A stretch of 6,298 nucleotides of DNA from an uncultured Bacteroidota bacterium (GTDB lineage Bacteria; Bacteroidota; Bacteroidia; Flavobacteriales; Flavobacteriaceae). Numbering within the stretch: position 1 is the first letter of the stretch; each line of letters opens with the position of its first letter. Where the stretch lies: the NCBI GenBank assembly GCA_903837025.1, contig CAILTC010000491.1, positions 1 through 6,298 on the forward strand, written 5' to 3'. Shown here in pieces: positions 6,013-6,298 of the stretch. The position numbers and the translations under genes were made by a program. Below the pieces are notes generated by a model. That model ran no database searches. It had not been told where the DNA came from and was given only the letters and a program-made list of their open reading frames with translations.

Positions 6013-6075
6013 TTTTAAATTCTTGATATCTATTTCTTGATCTTAAAAAAAATAGATTATTTTTTGATTTTACAT

Positions 6076-6105
6076 TTGCAAATTACATAATTATAGCTAT
6101 ATTTG
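6076..6105 (+). promoter_or_regulatory. Promoter of the tRNA-Arg gene
   Basis: TTG at 6076-6078, a spacer of 19 bases, then TATATTTG at 6098-6105. This is close to the ideal Bacteroidota -33/-7 arrangement. The predicted start near 6110 leaves a short 5' leader before the tRNA at 6118. A second TAnnTTTG match (TACATTTG, 6071-6078) overlaps the -33 element but has no -33 partner of its own. Confidence 0.75.
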
Positions 6106-6117
6106 CACCCGCATTAA

Positions 6118-6191
6118 GGCCTTGTGGCGCAACTGAATAGCGCACTTGATTACGGCTCAAGAGGTTACTGGTTTGAATCCAGTCAAGGTCA
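6118..6191 (+). tRNA. trnR: tRNA-Arg (anticodon ACG)
   Basis: A 74-base cloverleaf fits completely. The acceptor stem GGCCTTG/CAAGGTC has one G-U at the second pair. The D stem is GCGC/GCGC. The anticodon stem is CTTGA/TCAAG with loop TTACGGC, so the anticodon is ACG (6152-6154). The variable loop is AGGTT, and the T stem is ACTGG/CCAGT with loop TTTGAAT. The discriminator is A; CCA is not encoded. A34 would be converted to inosine by TadA to read CGU, CGC and CGA. Two features are unusual: the D loop AACTGAATA has G18-A19 instead of G18-G19, and the T loop has U56 instead of C56. Base 37 is G, so it is not a substrate for the TcdA encoded in this window. Confidence 0.95.
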
Positions 6192-6192
6192 C

Positions 6193-6239
6193 AAAAAAAA
6201 ATCCCTAAATACTTGATTTTCAAGGATTAGGGATTTTTT
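6193..6239 (+). terminator. Intrinsic terminator of the tRNA-Arg gene
   Basis: ATCCCTAA (6201-6208) pairs with TTAGGGAT (6227-6234). The stem is extended at its base by an A-run and a T-run, and topped by an inner CTTGA/TCAAG hairpin (6212-6224) with a TTT loop. A run of T follows to 6239. It begins one base after the discriminator, so the 3' trailer of the precursor is essentially this hairpin. Its symmetry (A-run on the left, T-run on the right) means it could also act for a gene arriving from the right. Confidence 0.85.
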
Positions 6240-6298
6240 ATTTCTTAATTTGTGCAATTTTTGTTTGGTGGTTTAAAAGTACCCAAAATGCCTTTTTA
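6240..6298. other. Unassigned right end
   Basis: The last ~60 bases after the tRNA terminator contain no open frame, RNA or repeat that I can identify. A following gene may begin beyond the window. Confidence 0.4.

Noticed and set aside
6020..6041. TTCTTGAT repeated twice (6020-6027, 6034-6041) as a regulatory repeat
   Set aside because: Short, AT-rich and with no symmetry or placement that suggests a binding site. Probably low-complexity DNA.
6047..6065. Hairpin AAAAAATA-GAT-TATTTTTT as a terminator of the small ORF
   Set aside because: The stem is made only of A-T pairs and is likely too weak. Such symmetry is expected by chance in this A/T-rich gap.
6174..6298. Integration (att) site of a mobile element at the 3' end of the tRNA
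   Set aside because: tRNA-Arg genes often serve as att sites, but no integrase or second copy of the tRNA 3' end is visible in the window.

Overview
The window looks like chromosomal DNA of a Bacteroidota bacterium, most likely Flavobacteriaceae and plausibly Flavobacterium. The DNA is AT-rich, and start codons are preceded by A/T-rich leaders rather than Shine-Dalgarno motifs. Promoter-like TAnnTTTG (-7) boxes sit at several gene starts. The gene content also fits: a DUF2911 protein, a DUF1684 protein, a short TatD hydrolase, and a BlaI-like repressor paired with an M56 membrane peptidase. This placement rests on recognised families and motifs, not on a database search.

Minus-strand block (30-3649). 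Transcription runs leftward from the gap at 3650-3863 through a DUF1684 lipoprotein-like or secreted protein, a TatD-family metal hydrolase, TcdA (tRNA cyclic-t6A dehydratase) and a HAD-family sugar-phosphate-type phosphatase. DUF1684 and TatD overlap by one base (TAATG), and the other junctions are short, so these four probably form one operon. The leftmost gene, an exported DUF2911 protein with a C-terminal TPR-like region, has its own -7 box and may be transcribed separately. The block is housekeeping or metabolic in character and shows no obvious common pathway.

Plus-strand regulatory pair (3782-5845). A BlaI/MecI-type winged-helix repressor is followed after one base by an M56 (BlaR1-type) membrane metallopeptidase, and a clear intrinsic terminator ends the unit. 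The promoter carries a 20-bp phased array of inverted repeats with AACT...AGTT ends: two good copies and one degraded copy. They overlap the likely promoter and are the expected binding sites for autoregulation. The M56 protein has no penicillin-binding sensor domain. Its periplasmic tail instead has two copies of a ~44-residue module, a proline-rich linker and a very regular Met/Phe heptad coiled coil.

Right end (5847-6298). A 47-codon basic small ORF has a -7 box directly after the terminator T-tract. Next comes a tRNA-Arg(ACG) gene with a near-consensus promoter and an intrinsic terminator starting almost at its 3' end. The tRNA has A19 and U56 where nearly all tRNAs have the G19-C56 tertiary pair, which looks like a compensated change. 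The last ~60 bases hold nothing I can identify.

The most interesting items are the unusual sensor tail of the M56 protein with its phased operators, the A19-U56 tRNA and the small ORF. I see no sign of a CRISPR array, insertion sequence, phage or defence system.
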